A DNA stretch of 64,000 bases from Whitmania pigra. Lineage: Eukaryota; Annelida; Clitellata; Hirudinida; Haemopidae. The stretch is from assembly GCA_021613335.1 (NCBI GenBank), contig JAJTWR010000296.1, forward strand, positions 62,001 to 126,000. Direction: 5' to 3'. Shown piece after piece: positions 12,401 to 24,961 of this stretch; position 1 is the stretch's first letter, and each line of letters opens with the position of its first letter. The notes beneath the pieces were generated by a model, which had not been told where the DNA came from, ran no database searches, and saw only the letters and a list, made by a program, of their open reading frames with translations. Position numbers and translations under genes: made by a program.

Positions 12401-13148
12401 CCTCCCAATCATGTTTGACTATGAAACCACCCCTTGTGGTCCACCAGCACCTCCAGAAAGTGTCCCAGCCAAATCCTCAGTTTTATTCGCCATCATCCGC
12501 CATTTTTCCTACCGCAAACATTTGCCATCAAGCCCAACCTTTCCATGCCATTCCTCTCCAGCACTCTGAACCTCTGCCAGTATTTGGCCACCAGTCCTTA
12601 ATGCCTCCTCTCCAAATACAGATCGATCCCCAGGAAGGAAGGCGTAGTTTTGCCAGCGATCCGACCCACGAAGTTCTTTCTGTCAGTCGTAATTTTTTTA
12701 GCTATTCGTGCAATATGTGGCATTTTAGTTTGAATAAATGTGGTTTCATTTATTAAAACAAGGCCCTATTTATTTCAGCAGCTGAAAATCCCTCTTGGCA
12801 GAACCCAATCTGCTCCTCTTTCTTCTCCTGGCACTCACAAGTCCTTTGTTCCTTCAAATGGTGGGAATTTTTTTTACTGGTGATGCATGGCACCACAATC
12901 GCTCGATATTTGTTTTCGCGACCTCATCAAGTTTGAATGGCGTTATTTTTTTTAACTTAAAACTTATTTCATAACTTGTATTACTTGACATATACATACT
13001 ATGTTAATAATTTAATGCTATGTAACCATGTTTTCCAGCATCGGAGAATGAAGTAGCCTCGTCTCCAACAACGGAAGATATCCATGCAAATCTCGAGTCC
13101 CTGTGCTTAAACATGATGGAACATGCCTTGGGGAATTCAAACGACTGA
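9488..13148 (+). CDS. SAMD4: Smaug homologue (SAMD4), SAM-domain RNA-binding translational repressor, 12 exons
   Basis: Smaug proteins bind hairpin recognition elements in mRNAs and recruit repression and CCR4-NOT deadenylation in the cytoplasm. Exons: 9488-10090, 10206-10467, 10675-10788, 10875-10970, 11087-11196, 11262-11348, 11448-11670, 11824-11912, 12145-12251, 12324-12681, 12779-12860 and 13039-13148, giving about 746 residues with matching phases. Exon 1 holds the Smaug similarity regions (WNECEQVVALYNLIKKM; LLPLLKP). Exon 4 has DHAPLSPQSS. Exons 5-6 encode the SAM domain (MWLKSLRLHKY, then VTKGARNKILINVKKL), including the Lys/Arg-rich RNA-contact helix. Exons 7-9 form the region equivalent to the PHAT domain (YLQLLERC; AFTAEQKKKM). 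The last exon has the conserved tail LESLCLNMMEHALG. The donor of exon 3 is uncertain: 10778 fits consensus better, 10788 fits phase. Poly(A) signal at 13786. Confidence 0.95.
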
Positions 13149-14060
13149 AGCCCCGACATTGCAACTTCTGTGCATATTATCGTCTCCGTGTTGTCGTTTA
13201 TTAAAGATTACCTCCTGTCGTTCGACGCCAGTGCGGTCAATTTTTGTACTTATACCCTGACAGTTACAACGGCTCAGCTTTTGGTTCAAATCTGTGATGG
13301 ACTCATTCTTTATCTGACAATCCACCATGCACTTGTAAAGTCTCAGTCAGCCTTCTTTTTTATCTTCTTCTCCTTTTACAGAAAATTCTCACTGCAGACC
13401 CACCTGGGGCTTACTCAATTATATCAGTTGTTGGCATTTGCCGACCAGTTTCATGCCAGTAATTTTGTCGGCCCACCTCCGGTCTACATCTCGACTTTTT
13501 ATACGGATGCATTTTCCATAGAGACGTCTCAAATTGCGAGCTGGTCTTTTTGTATTTATTTTCCCAGAGTATTTGCTGTATGATTTGGTGTTTTCAAAGT
13601 TTTGAAGTGAATTAATATCGTCATCATCATCGTTCGTATTTGGGAATTGAGATGTCTGATTCTTAAATCTCAAGTTTTTTTAATGGTTTTTACATTTTTT
13701 ATTGTATTACAGTGCATCGCAGGGCAGTGCAGGTCACTGTCGTACTAATGACAAGTTGTGGCTTTATTGTTTCTCTGTTATACTGAATAAATCGCTTCAA
13801 CTCTTGAGGCAAAAGAATCCAGTCAATTCTTCATCACAAGAAATGCATAAATCACCTTAGATGTATGGGTGGAATATAAAACACCACGAAACTATGTTTT
13901 CCAAAGATCTTAAATGATCAACAAATGATTAATTTCAAGCAGTTTTTCACTCAAACAGACCGGAAAAATGAGCATACGACAACTTGAAACAACACCATTA
14001 CTCAGAAGGTTGGATGACTATCACTCCTGTGCCAACAATTTCCTACAAGTGACTGCGGAT
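13149..14060. other. Convergent 3' region of SAMD4 and ST7
   Basis: Contains the SAMD4 3' untranslated region, with AATAAA at 13786-13791, and then the ST7 3' untranslated region on the other strand. The 137-codon open frame at 13170-13583 begins just after the SAMD4 stop and shows no similarity; it is treated as untranslated sequence. Confidence 0.6.
13786..13791 (+). terminator. Poly(A) signal of SAMD4
   Basis: AATAAA about 640 bases after the SAMD4 stop codon; it is the clearest signal before the convergent ST7 gene. Confidence 0.6.
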
Positions 14061-17000
14061 TCAAATCTTTGAGATCATCTGAAGAGCATTTGGAGGTAAA
14101 ATTGCCTCTAGCTTGTTGACAACATAACTCAGAGGCCAGTACACCCAGGAAAGCATCTGAGAAAATATTTACAAATAAAAGTGTGAGTGTGTGATGGGGC
14201 TGTGATAATTTTTGAAATTCTGAATAGCAAGTCATATCACATCCAAATATTGAAGTTGGTGGCATGATTGTATTAACATGACCTCATGACGTAAACAAAA
14301 AGAAGCATATTTAGCTTACCGCTTTGACAGCAGCTGCCATGAGCTCAGGGTATCGGTGAGTTAGTAATGCAAGTGCTGCAGTGAACGTGCACAGTCCCCC
14401 AGTGAATACTATGAAGAAAGGCAAGTCTTTCTTCGGGTACACGGACAATTCATGGAATGCTGGGACAGGATGTCATTATATCAATCAGTAATTAAACGTG
14501 GCTAAGTTAATGCGAAAAAATAGGACAATTTAGAAGTGGTAGCAGAAGAAAACTTGTTAATAAATCAAAACATACCTGGCAAGAGTTCCCGGTCAGCATT
14601 TTCAGTGCAGGTCGGATAGGGGTAGAAAAGATGGCCCTTTTCAAGTGGATAGGGAATCATCCGGAAAGCTACAGGAAGAAATTCACGATCGACGAGGATG
14701 AACAATTTTAGAAAGTACAAGAATCAAAGATCAAGTTCAAACCAACTTCCTTCCCAGGTGCAGTGGAGCAGGTTGAGAGCACCATCGACTCGTTTCCAGT
14801 GCTGCAAGTGGAAAAATGCATAAGCCACAGCCTCGCTATCTCCCCTCTTCAGTATGTGCTCAGGAGGAAATATAAGAGGCTTCATTTCAAGGAGATACTA
14901 CGAGGAAAGAACGATTTCCGTTTAAGTCTCTGAATTAAATTTCTCGTTCTTAAAATTCTTCTCAAAGTGCACTGAAGATTTACTTTGGGGACGTGCGGAT
15001 TGAATTCAACGGCCCTGTGGATCGCTTCCACGGCGTTCATTTCCGTTGCCGTGAGACCTCTCCTCGATGCCGTGTCAGGACTAAACCTGGACATGAATTT
15101 CAAATTTATGGCCTTAATATATCAAAACCAGTCTTATTATTAAACCGATGTATGCTCACTTGTCAGCCACCTGTCGAGCTTTAAGAAGTGCTGCAGTGTA
15201 ACAAATAGTTGCCGACTTCGGGAGGCTGATGTCTGGGCAAAATAAATTACTACCGTTATTTATTCGCATCTATCAATGAAAAAAATCACAAAATTTGTCG
15301 GCTTACATTTTATAAAGTAACAAAATAATGTGTTGTGAATGTCATTAATAATAAATTCCCATTTAGAGAACATTTGGATCGCTAGTGGAAGACTTACCGT
15401 CGTATTTGACGAGCAGTGCCTGCACGTCTGCATAGAGCTGGAGTTCGAGGAGAGCTTCTATCAAGTTCTCATGGATGTTGAACAAGTTGTATCCTTGAAA
15501 TTCTTTTATCAACTGCAAGAATAACCAACAAGGGCTCATCATCAGCTTTCAACATGTGGTAGTAGCAATGGTAAACAGCAAAAACATCATTTGCAAGTTC
15601 ATCGATCGTGAACGACAATCATCGAGAACAAACATCTCTCATGATTTTGACGGCTTCCCTCGTCCTTCCCAGTTTTCTGGCGCACATGGCCAAACGACGC
15701 TTGATGTAGACGAGGATGTTCATGTCTCGTCCTGGAGAGATGAAATTTAAAAGATTTATCTGCATCCTTTGCATTTAAATTCATTTATTTATTCACATAT
15801 AAATTGATTTATCCTCATTTTTAGTGAACCTGTCACAACTCACTGAGAGGATTGTCATTGGAATTGTTGCCGTGGAAACTGTAGAGCTGCTGGGACTTGC
15901 GATAGTTTGCTTCGGCATGCTTATAAGCGACCTTCAGTTGCTTCTCGACCTGCAGTTCAAAGTTCGAAGTCAAGTTGCTCACCAATAACAATTGGTTAAC
16001 AATTGCACCCGCGCAGGCATCATCGCAACATGATAATAAAGATCCACAATACTGGCACAAATATATCAGCCAAAGTACAATCTCGCAAGCCGCTGAGCAC
16101 AACAATGAGAGAATTCGATGGAACAGATGCTCCTGAAGCATGATGAATTGCTTCCTAATCTTATCATCTTTGACTTATCAGGCCATGTTCCCAAGCAATT
16201 CAACATCAGCATCCTGGAGGATTATCTAGTTCCCACTTTGATTTGGGATTCATCGCCATGTCGAGCTCCACCATTCAATGGAAGCAAACCAACCTCTGCT
16301 ATCGTTTGACATTCTTCCTCGGCCAGAAGAATCATTGCTGTGGCACACCTGGAATAAAACGGAAACATTAACTTAACAAGGGAGATTATCAAGGGCAGAT
16401 GATGAACTCATTCCAGCTTCCTTATCAGATTATGTCTCGATTTATCAGACTTGACAGAAGTAATAATTACTACAATGCAATGAGATTTTGATCTTACTCT
16501 GGATTTTTGGAGAGTGCTTCCTTGGCTGCCTTGATCCTTGCCTGAGTGTTTCGTTCCCTCCACGTGGTCTGCATAACTGAATTAATAAATAGCCACTAAT
16601 TAATTAACTGCTAGGCAAACAAATTTTAAATAATGAAGAAATTCACAAAAACTGAACATTGATGAAAACCGATCAAGACGATTTGTTCGAAACAAAATTC
16701 AAAACAGAAAATGAATGAACGAATAAAAGCTACATATTAGATTAAGTTCACAAGATTAATTGAAATAAAGAACTTACTTTCATATTCTGGTTTTCCAGCA
16801 TCGCATTCACAATTGAAGAATGTCTGGTGGTCCTGGGCAGATAGGTTCATGTCGTAGTATGTCAGGGGCTCCTTGTTCGTGGCTGCAGAATACCTTTGGT
16901 ACTCTGCCCCTCGAAACAGATTCAGAGGGTTTCGCCAAACTTTGCATTCTGGATTTCAATTCGTTTTATTGTGGGAGGTTTTACACGTAAACGCATTTGT

Positions 17001-18703
17001 TAGACACATTCTTGAAATAGTTTGATTTCTTTAAACTGAGCTCGACACGATTTTCAAAGGCTAAACAACTGTTTGGATTATGGTGAACCAATATCTATTG
17101 AAAAAATTACTTGTTTACAAAATGCCGGCTAAAATGTTGTACCTGAAATTTCAATCTGCAAGAACTAGATTTTGGATACAAACCGAAGCAAATTCACTTT
17201 CGTGGGAAAACAAGTTAGCATCAAAAATCAAAACTACTCAGAGATAAAAGATTATGACTTGAAGAACCTAGGTTTGACATTTAAAAATAAATGTTTTCAG
17301 ATTCAATTTTCATGTTACAAATTAATGCTTACTTTAAATTAATTCTTACTGATCAAATTTAAAACGACATTTGTTTTCCAATTGCAATTGTTACTTCATT
17401 GAGCTGGAAAATTATTATTAGTCTGATTGATGAACCATGGAAAACTGTGATCTCATCACAATAATCTCAGCATCCAAGAGTATCTCATTCACACCAAATT
17501 CACTCAGCATAACACTGTACTGACAGAATTCTTGTCAAACAATGATGATTACAATGAATTAGGGCAGCACACTTTCTGATCTGCATTTATCACTGTGATT
17601 GGTTCAACAAGTTATTTTTGAAGATATATTTCTAATTATATTTTCTGATCTAGGTAAAAATGTAAACACTAAATAACAATAATAACTTGACCAATCACAA
17701 AGAGAGGTGGTGTAAATAATTATTAAATTATGAAAAAGAAATTAATAGCAAGTGTCAGGTTACAGAATCACATTTATAAAAGTAGCTATTTGATTGACAG
17801 GCACAAACATAAAGGAAAACCAACCTGTGATGGGGTGCGGTCCCACATTTCCATTGCTTGTTCCATCTCCATTCGTACCATCCATCCATCCCAGATAGGG
17901 AGACAAGTGGTTCAAGGATACTTGTTCAATGAATGAGATGCCATACTTTTTGAAATACCACCACTCAAATAACTGCAATTAAAAATGGACATTAAATATG
18001 CTAATAGAGTATTGTAAATTCTATAAAAGTTACAAAATGTTTTGTATGTTAAAATAAATTTTAAATTTAGACCAGGATCAAGCCAGAAATTAGGGAAGAT
18101 GTTCCTGTCAGAGCGACGTAAAACTTGGGTGTCAGGTTCGTGAAAAACAGCGATACTGAAATAAAAAGTAACTAAACTTGTCGAATTTTCTTTTAATTAA
18201 CATCAGGGCGCGCAAATGTTTTATAACCTTCATTTGCATAAAACGACGATCACAATCGTTCATGAAAGTGATTAAACAAGTTATTAGCTAATAACGATTT
18301 CTCGATTGGGTTAACGAGTACATCGTTGATGGTTTTCTGTGCGTGGTGAGTTTAAGAGCAGAAACGGTAAGCCACGTTGAAACTCCAATGTGTTTTCGTG
18401 GCACAAATTCAAAATTTTGAAATTCAAATGAATCAAAATGCGAACGCTCTGACACTGTTGCACCATTTACAAAATGATTTATACAATTTCATTCGTTCAA
18501 AATGTCAGCTGATTAATTCGTTAGCATCGAACACGTAAACACTTCAATATACTTGATGCTAGGCTTTCTCCAATTCTCAGAGGTGTTCTGAGGATGTAAC
18601 AGGTAAATGCAACCAAAATAATCCATAAAACCAGCAAATATATCCACAACCAGCTTATCCAGATTTTAAACTGGTCAAAAATCCTACGCATAGCACCAGC
18701 CAT
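14061..18703 (-). CDS. ST7: ST7 (suppressor of tumorigenicity 7) membrane protein, 15 exons, complete
   Basis: ST7 proteins are multi-pass membrane proteins with TPR-like repeats; the molecular role is poorly known. Minus-strand exons: 18703-18553, 18155-18073, 17972-17825, 16948-16778, 16576-16498, 16348-16294, 15949-15844, 15731-15634, 15512-15398, 15232-15160, 15086-14984, 14897-14747, 14668-14576, 14459-14320 and 14156-14061. They sum to 1662 bases (553 residues) and every phase joins. Hydrophobic segments lie near the N-terminus ([20 protein letters not shown]), at [16 protein letters not shown], and near residue 490 ([13 protein letters not shown]). Family blocks include [82 protein letters not shown] and HLFYPYP. 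The longest intron (16949-17824) holds nothing recognisable. This looks like the shorter animal isoform, going straight from KNPE to CATA. Confidence 0.97.
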
Positions 18704-19453
18704 CACGCTATGCCCAAAACATCTGCATCTGAAAAAACAAAAACAATATTGAACACGCGTCGAAAAAAAATAATATAAAACATTCAAATGAAGCACAAAT
18801 TTTATTCAAATTTTTTTTTATTACTCAAATTATGTAAATTCTATACGTATTACGTAATCTTGTGAAATGTAAAGGAATAAATCGAAATTTTAGAACATTG
18901 TTTGCAATCTCGATCAATGGCAGACAAAATATTTATTTTTTAAGAAAAGGTTAGTTGAAGATATTGCTGCACTACGAAAAAACTTATATTTTATTATTAT
19001 TATTATTTTACGATTATTGTATTTTATTTAACGAAAACATTCCTAAGGTGATTGCATTTTCCAAAATTATGATCTAATAAGGATTGTGCTGCCAAAGATT
19101 TAACCACCATGTGAGAAGAGAGATATTCAGCTTTTAATAAAAGGAGGATTTCTCTTAATAACACAACTCCAGCTTGGATGTATACTTCCAATTAACTAGA
19201 AAGCCCGATACCTTTCCAATTTCAATTTTTAAGCGAATATTTAAAGTGCCTTTTATATCCTAGGTCCTAGGATGTCTGATAATGGTAACAAATCCTGCAC
19301 ATGCTGTTTAATCTGACAGTGGAAAAGCAAAAAAGACAGATGACATCCGCAGTAAAGTCTGTAGTCAGTTCTACTTGGGAAGATGCTCTTGGTTAACACG
19401 CTCTCTCAAGTGACAACTTACGGCGTGAGTCCCTCGGTGCTGATGTCTGAGAC
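18704..19453. other. ST7 upstream region
   Basis: AT-rich sequence beginning at the ST7 start codon. It should contain the ST7 promoter. No exon, clear TATA box or RNA gene was recognised. Confidence 0.4.
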
Positions 19454-19875
19454 CAAGGGCGAATTTAGGTGGTGGCCGAGGGGGGCATGGTTCTGCCCGT
19501 CATTTAGACCATTTATAAGAAAAAATTACGTAAAAATGAAAATTAATAAAAAAAATTAAAATAAAATTTTAAAAATGTATTTTAATTCAATTTTGGAAAA
19601 ATTATTTCGACAATGACACTTTCGACGAAATGGTGCGCGTTATTGGTGCAATATAATCATTTCAAAAAATTCGAATAACAGATTTTGAATACGAATTTAA
19701 ATAAATCATCACTAAGCATTTAAAACTGTTGCTTTGGAACATGATTGCATTTCAACTGGAGTTGCAGAAATATAACTGGGACCAAACCAAAGAATCAGAA
19801 CCATCACAAACATCGTTGTTGTCATTGTAAAAACTTTTTAGATTGAAAGAACGTCCATAAACGAAAATAACTATG

Positions 19876-19903
19876 AGGGAATGAATGAATGAATGAATGA
19901 ATG
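19876..19903. repeat. (GAAT)n microsatellite
   Basis: Seven tandem tetramers, nearly perfect. Confidence 0.85.
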
Positions 19904-20224
19904 GAGAAGGACTGGCACACGTCACCTCGTCACGCGAGGTTTGAGTGGATGTCCTTTGATGTGCTAGAGATCTTTTTGTTCTTTCATCGATCATTCATTT
20001 ATCTTTCTATCGCGCTCGGAATAAGAGCGAATCAGGATGACAGTAATTCATTCGTTTTCAATGTAGCATTCAGTATGTCTAATCCGACATTAATTAATGC
20101 TACTATTACTGTCATTCATGCCTCACATAGGACATAACAGAAAAAGGCATGGCCTCCGAGAGAAAAAACAAGTGCCGGTTTGAGACTTTTCCTGGACCCA
20201 AGTCCCTTTCCATCACCAGTCATA

Positions 20225-20812
20225 TCTAGATTATTCAGCTGCATTGTATAAGTTCTGAGGAATCTGGAATCTTTTGCTACTATGGCTGGTGTTGTAAGGA
20301 ACATCCTCAAACTGACAGTGACGTTGGGAAATATACTTTCTAATCCAAATAGTTCCTATGCACCCAACTATTTTTTTTACCAAAATTTTTTTAGAATACT
20401 TCACCAATAGTTTAGCTGCTTTGCGCATCAATTCCTCTTCTGACTACTTTTGATAGTTCCACAGAAAGCTGAATATGTCAGAAATCTGTTTTGCTGCACT
20501 GAAGCGAACTTTAATCCCTATAATAACATTATCCAATAAAAAATAAAATATGTGTTTTTGGAAGTGGGCTTTCTCAAGAGATTCCTCTGCTTTGTTCAAT
20601 TTATTCACATTTTTATCAGGTGTATCCTCATCATGGGATCTTGATGATTTCTGGCAGTGGTACTACTGTTTTAAATTTTTTTTTTAAATTTTACTTCTAT
20701 CTACAGGCTGGATGCAACGAGTTCAGCTTCATTCCACATTGCTTTCCAACTGTCTCGCAAAGCCACTAATTGTGCAACCAAGCTTTCTATGTTTGCAACT
20801 TTCATATCTATG
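20225..20812 (-). pseudogene. Broken hAT (DUF4371/ZMYM1-like) transposase
   Basis: Three minus-strand pieces resemble the C-terminal half of hAT transposases of the ZMYM1-like group. The first, about 20812-20703, reads IESLVAQLVALRDSWKAMWN and ends in a TAG. The second, about 20652-20370, has the diagnostic DIFSFLWNYQK, an in-frame TAG at 20444-20446, then SEEELMRKAAKLLVKYSKK. The third, about 20331-20225, has FPNVTVSLRMFLTTPAIVA, the start of the hATC dimerisation region, where the family usually has LRIFLTIPVTVASAERSFS. The segment between the second and third pieces is missing, and the ERSFS motif is replaced. Stops, deletion and frame changes show that the copy is dead. Confidence 0.75.
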
Positions 20813-22470
20813 GTCACGTTACTAGCTCGAATGACTATGTAGCAGAAGTTAATAGGGATCAGTATGAAGTAATAATAAAAAGTTCATGTTTAATTGTCCA
20901 TTCAATATTCAGTTCTAATGTTCACGGCTCCGTAAACTTTTCTTGGCCCCGGTGCGGCGTATTTTAAACTTTCAATTACACTTTCTGGATCTGGAATATA
21001 TTTTTTTAATTTACTAATTTCTCATTTAATAATTGGATTCTAAGAAGTAGTTTAAATTTAGTAGATTTTTTAACATTAGCTATAAATGTTATTATATTAT
21101 GAAGTCTTGTCATATTCATATTTAAATTCATAATCTTTGGTAATAAGTCAATCAAAAATTTGGCATTAATAGGTATTTTAAGGCGTTCTGTCTGTTTGTT
21201 TGTCCTTTAAAATCACAATTAAATATTGTTAACTACTTTAAAGTTAAAGTTTATCCACAAATGTTCACTGTTTATTTGAATGATCAGTTTAAGCAATAAA
21301 TACAAATTGCCAAGAAACTTTCATGAACGAAAGATTTTAGTTGGTAAGTCATAAAATTTCAAATAATTAATTACACATGCTTTCTTTAAAATTTATTTAA
21401 ATAAAATAAAATCATAATTCTAACGACAGTTTGAACCTTTAACATGTACAATTTTAAAGAGTCTTATTATTTATTGCCTTTAACGCTTATCGAGCTTCGC
21501 TGCCAACAAGACGGAGATATCGATATTGGCCACCATATTTCTCTATTTATTACAATGACAAACTGTTTTAGAACTACATCATAACATCCCTAGTCTGCTA
21601 AAGTAAAGATGCTCATTTGTGCAAACTTGAAACCGGATCATACTTAAAAAATGTTTTAAATAATTTTTTTTTACTTGAAATGGTAACATTTGCATTTAAC
21701 GCGAAATTAGTGGCAAGTCAACAGTTGTGGCATCGATTCTATCGCATGTTGAGCTCCGATATTTTGTTCAGCAGAATAATTAAACTTGAAATCAAACAAT
21801 TAATTTTTATAAGAAATTGTTGTCTCTGTTTTTAAACAAAATTATTTCAAAAAATTTATCGACATAAACAAAAATAAATGATAAAATTCGAATGACTTTA
21901 TGACCTTTGAAAATAATAATAATCTACGAACTGGAGTATTATCAGAATTTTCAATTTTCAGAGTATTATCTTAAATATTTATCTAAACCGAAGAAAAGAT
22001 GATTAGTTGTTAGTTTTGGTTAACGAAGTATTTATTTATTTATTTATTTATTTATTTATTTGATTAAAGTTTTTAACTAGGATGGTTTGGACTTGTTATT
22101 GAAATATTATTACCTATCGCAGTTCACTACAACATTCTGTTCTGATAACATTTCGAACAATTTACAGTGATATAATTCAATTAAACTCAACAAAATCCAA
22201 CAAATCGAATAACAAACTAGTTAATGTTTATACCGACATTGTTGCATAACAACTAATTATGTATTATGCATTACATTAAACCACGCCCAACTCTTATTCA
22301 ACATGAGAAGTACATCGTAATGGCAGGTAATAAATAATGTGACCTTGATGAATTGCATAAGAAGCAGTGAAAAAAACTGAATGAATAAACTTTAAAAACT
22401 CCTTTCTGGAATCAATGCACAATCGAACAGTTAAGACACGTTAATGTTACTTCAATAATTTTGGAATAAT
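20813..22470. other. AT-rich stretch without recognisable genes
   Basis: No conserved coding sequence was found on either strand. An (ATTT)n run is at 22029-22061. If the proposed hAT element is real, this is its decayed 5' part; otherwise it is plain intergenic DNA. Confidence 0.4.
22029..22061. repeat. (ATTT)n microsatellite
   Basis: Eight tandem tetramers without interruption. Confidence 0.9.
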
Positions 22471-22930
22471 AATGTCCATGGGGCTCCAACAATCAAGGTT
22501 AAAACCTTTTTTGGCTTGTTGGGGAGAGGGGGCAGAGGTTTGTGGGTCCCACTGGGGGTATATCCGGCCCTGGATATAATAGTACGTAGCATTAGATTCA
22601 TTTTTGAAAGATAAGAATTTTCTAGTTTTTGCGTTTTGATAAATTGGTGTAAAATCTTTTATCTTTGCACCATGAACTAAATAATAAATTTTAAATTAAC
22701 AATTCTTATTTTAAAAAAACGAAACAAAACAATGCGGGGCTGAATACGGCAGACATCCCAGCTTAGCACATCAGCAATTACGAGAGCTCCTCAGAGCTAA
22801 TAAGACACTCGTACGACCTTGAACTATGAACATTTGTCCTCGTCCTCTGATTAAAAAGGAGATCATCGATGAAGCTTTCTCTCTAGTTATGACTCCTTGA
22901 CTTAGAGACTCGAAAGATTGCTATGACGAT

Positions 22931-23023
22931 GGAGATGATGATGATGATGATGATGATGATGACGACGACGACGATGATGATAACGATGATGATGATGATG
23001 ACGGCGGCGACGATGATGATAAC

Positions 23024-23055
<32 letters not shown>

Positions 23056-23160
23056 CGACGACGATGATGATAACGATGATGATGATGACGATGATGATGA
23101 CGACGATGATGATAACGATGATGATGACGATGGTAATGATGGTTACGATGATGATGATAA
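22931..23160. repeat. (GAT/GAC)n microsatellite with nested longer units
   Basis: Mostly GAT triplets with interspersed GAC, AAC and GGC. Blocks such as GACGACGACGATGATGATAA recur, showing duplication of larger units. Long Met/Thr or Ile/Val open frames here are artefacts of the repeat. Confidence 0.9.
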
Positions 23161-23415
23161 AGATAAATATAAAATTAAAGAAAAAGATTATGGGTCTCGA
23201 ATGTATGTTAATATTTATAACATTGTAGATGAGTTGGCGAGAAATAATTAATGGAATTCGATTTTTGTTTATAATTAAAAAAATTGTTTTGGATTGAAAA
23301 AATGCTAATCGAAAAAAAACATGTTGTGCTGTTATTGAGTTGATCATCACCATCATTGTGATCATCATCAGCAACCACCTGTTATGCTATAACAAAGTAT
23401 GTTAGCAGAAATAAT

Positions 23416-23470
23416 ATCAATATCATTATCATCATCATCGTCAACATCATCATCATCATCATCATCACCG
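23416..23470. repeat. (CAT)n microsatellite
   Basis: Interrupted CAT array close to the previous GAT array but on the opposite strand, so the two could pair as an imperfect hairpin. Confidence 0.8.
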
Positions 23471-24303
23471 TGATCTCTGAATGGTTGTTACGTTGTTGTT
23501 AGTTGTGACTGGCGTGACATCTCAAAAGGAGGTTTTGGTTAAGGTCACGTGCCTCAACCTTAACACCGTCATTAGTTGCGCAACCATCGAGTTAATCCGG
23601 ACAACAAGCGGTTATTTGTATCGTCGTCGTCATCTTGATCATAATTTTCGTTACAAGCTTTATTACGTTCCGAGTGGCACCTTACACAAATCACATCTCG
23701 CAACAATATAATTACGTAATAATAATAATATGTTATTAACAGCATTATAATTATGTAATAATAATAATATTATGTTATTAACAGCATTCTAATTATGTAA
23801 TAAGATAACATTATTATTATTAAAATTCAAAATATCGTAATGATATAATGATATGTTAAGTTCAAAAAAAAGTATACGTCGCTAATAATAGCAACACTGC
23901 GTCATCACCGTCACGTCATCCAATCATAACGTCACGATAGGATCGCCGGTTGAACTCCAGAAGGTTAAATCACGTGACCTTTGACGCCGAGTGGGCGTGG
24001 CAAGAGATAATTAACATGTCAGTTACTCGACTGCTATTGAGATAACTACAGGTGATCACGAAACTTAGTGTTGATGACAACAATTGTGATGATGATGATT
24101 ATTATTATCTTTATTAATGTTATTTTTATTTAATTAAGAGCTAGCAATTATGTCGAATTATAATACTAAATTTTAAAAAATATTTAATTTCTTAACATTT
24201 GAAGATAATAAATTCCCAAGTTAATCAGGAAATTATGGAAGATGTACATCCAACTTTTACTTCGGCAATAATTTCTAGAACATGCTCAACAAGAACAGAA
24301 ACA
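23471..24303. other. Intergenic sequence, no gene recognised
   Basis: Contains near-repeats around TAATAATAATATTATGTTATTAACAG at 23717-23790 (two copies about 45 bases apart). No conserved coding exon was identified. Confidence 0.4.
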
Positions 24304-24306
24304 GTA

Positions 24307-24347
<41 letters not shown>

Positions 24348-24810
24348 CATTTTTTTTTTATATTCTCATTTATGACCGTATTTACGACGATAACCATGGC
24401 AACGAGAGTGTGGCGTAGGCGTGATGAACAGGAATTGATTAATGATATCGGGACTCGATAAAGAGACGAGAGAGGCATTGAGCATTGAATTGAGACAGAA
24501 ATTCACCTTTAGCCAAAAATAGCACACCTGATCACGTGGTTGGTGATGGATGAGCGAGTTAGGCTGCCATTCGCTGGAAGAAACAGACCTTTTGTCGTTG
24601 TGAGGCCGGATGTGCAGGTCTTGTGGTGTTAACGTTGTTATTATTGTTATTATTAGGATTATTATTACTAATAACTTAATGATTATTATTATTATGATTA
24701 TCATTACTAATAACTTAATGATGATTATTATTATTATGATTATTATTACTAATAATTTAATTATTATTATTATGATTATTATTATTATTACTATTATTAT
24801 TAAGGAATCT
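24304..24810. repeat. (ATT)n array and a compound ATT-based satellite
   Basis: A clean (ATT)n run is at 24308-24349. At 24650-24770 a unit of roughly 45-50 bases built from ATT triplets and ending ACTAATAACTTAATGAT is present about three times. The non-repetitive part in between (24365-24635) shows no recognised exon. Confidence 0.8.
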
Positions 24811-24920
24811 TTTATGACGTGAGATGAAAGTGTCTGCTCCGTGATTACTCTGATGTCATCGAATACTGCGCAAGCCCAAACAACAACAATAACTATCAAC
24901 AACGACAATATCAATAACAA

Positions 24921-24961
24921 TCATCATCATCATCATCATCATCATCGTCATCATCATCATA
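24921..24961. repeat. (CAT)n microsatellite
   Basis: Short CAT array with CGT variants. Confidence 0.85.

Larger units (their letters stand above)
19454..22572 (-). mobile_element. Possible remains of a hAT-family DNA transposon
   Basis: The span is proposed from a transposase pseudogene and two outer sequences. The left end, near 19454, reads CAAGGGCGAATTTAGGTGG followed by a G-rich run. The right end, near 22572, reads GGGGGTATATCCGGCCCTG. Read inward these are imperfect inverted relatives of hAT ends of the type CAGGGGCGGATTTAG. No matching 8-base target duplication flanks them (GTCTGAGA-like sequence on the left, GATATAAT on the right), and the DNA from 20.8 to 22.5 kb has no recognisable transposase. 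The extent is therefore uncertain, and the two ends may belong to different copies. Orientation is minus, from the pseudogene. Confidence 0.45.

Noticed and set aside
13170..13583. 137-codon open frame after SAMD4
   Set aside because: It lies inside the SAMD4 3' untranslated region before the poly(A) signal, has no similarity and no splice context.
17730..17936. Plus-strand frame opposite an ST7 exon
   Set aside because: It is the shadow of the well-supported ST7 exon 17972-17825.
22883..23374. 163-codon Ile/Val-rich minus-strand frame that mimics a membrane protein
   Set aside because: It is driven by GAT/GAC triplets read on the other strand and has no flanking homologous sequence.
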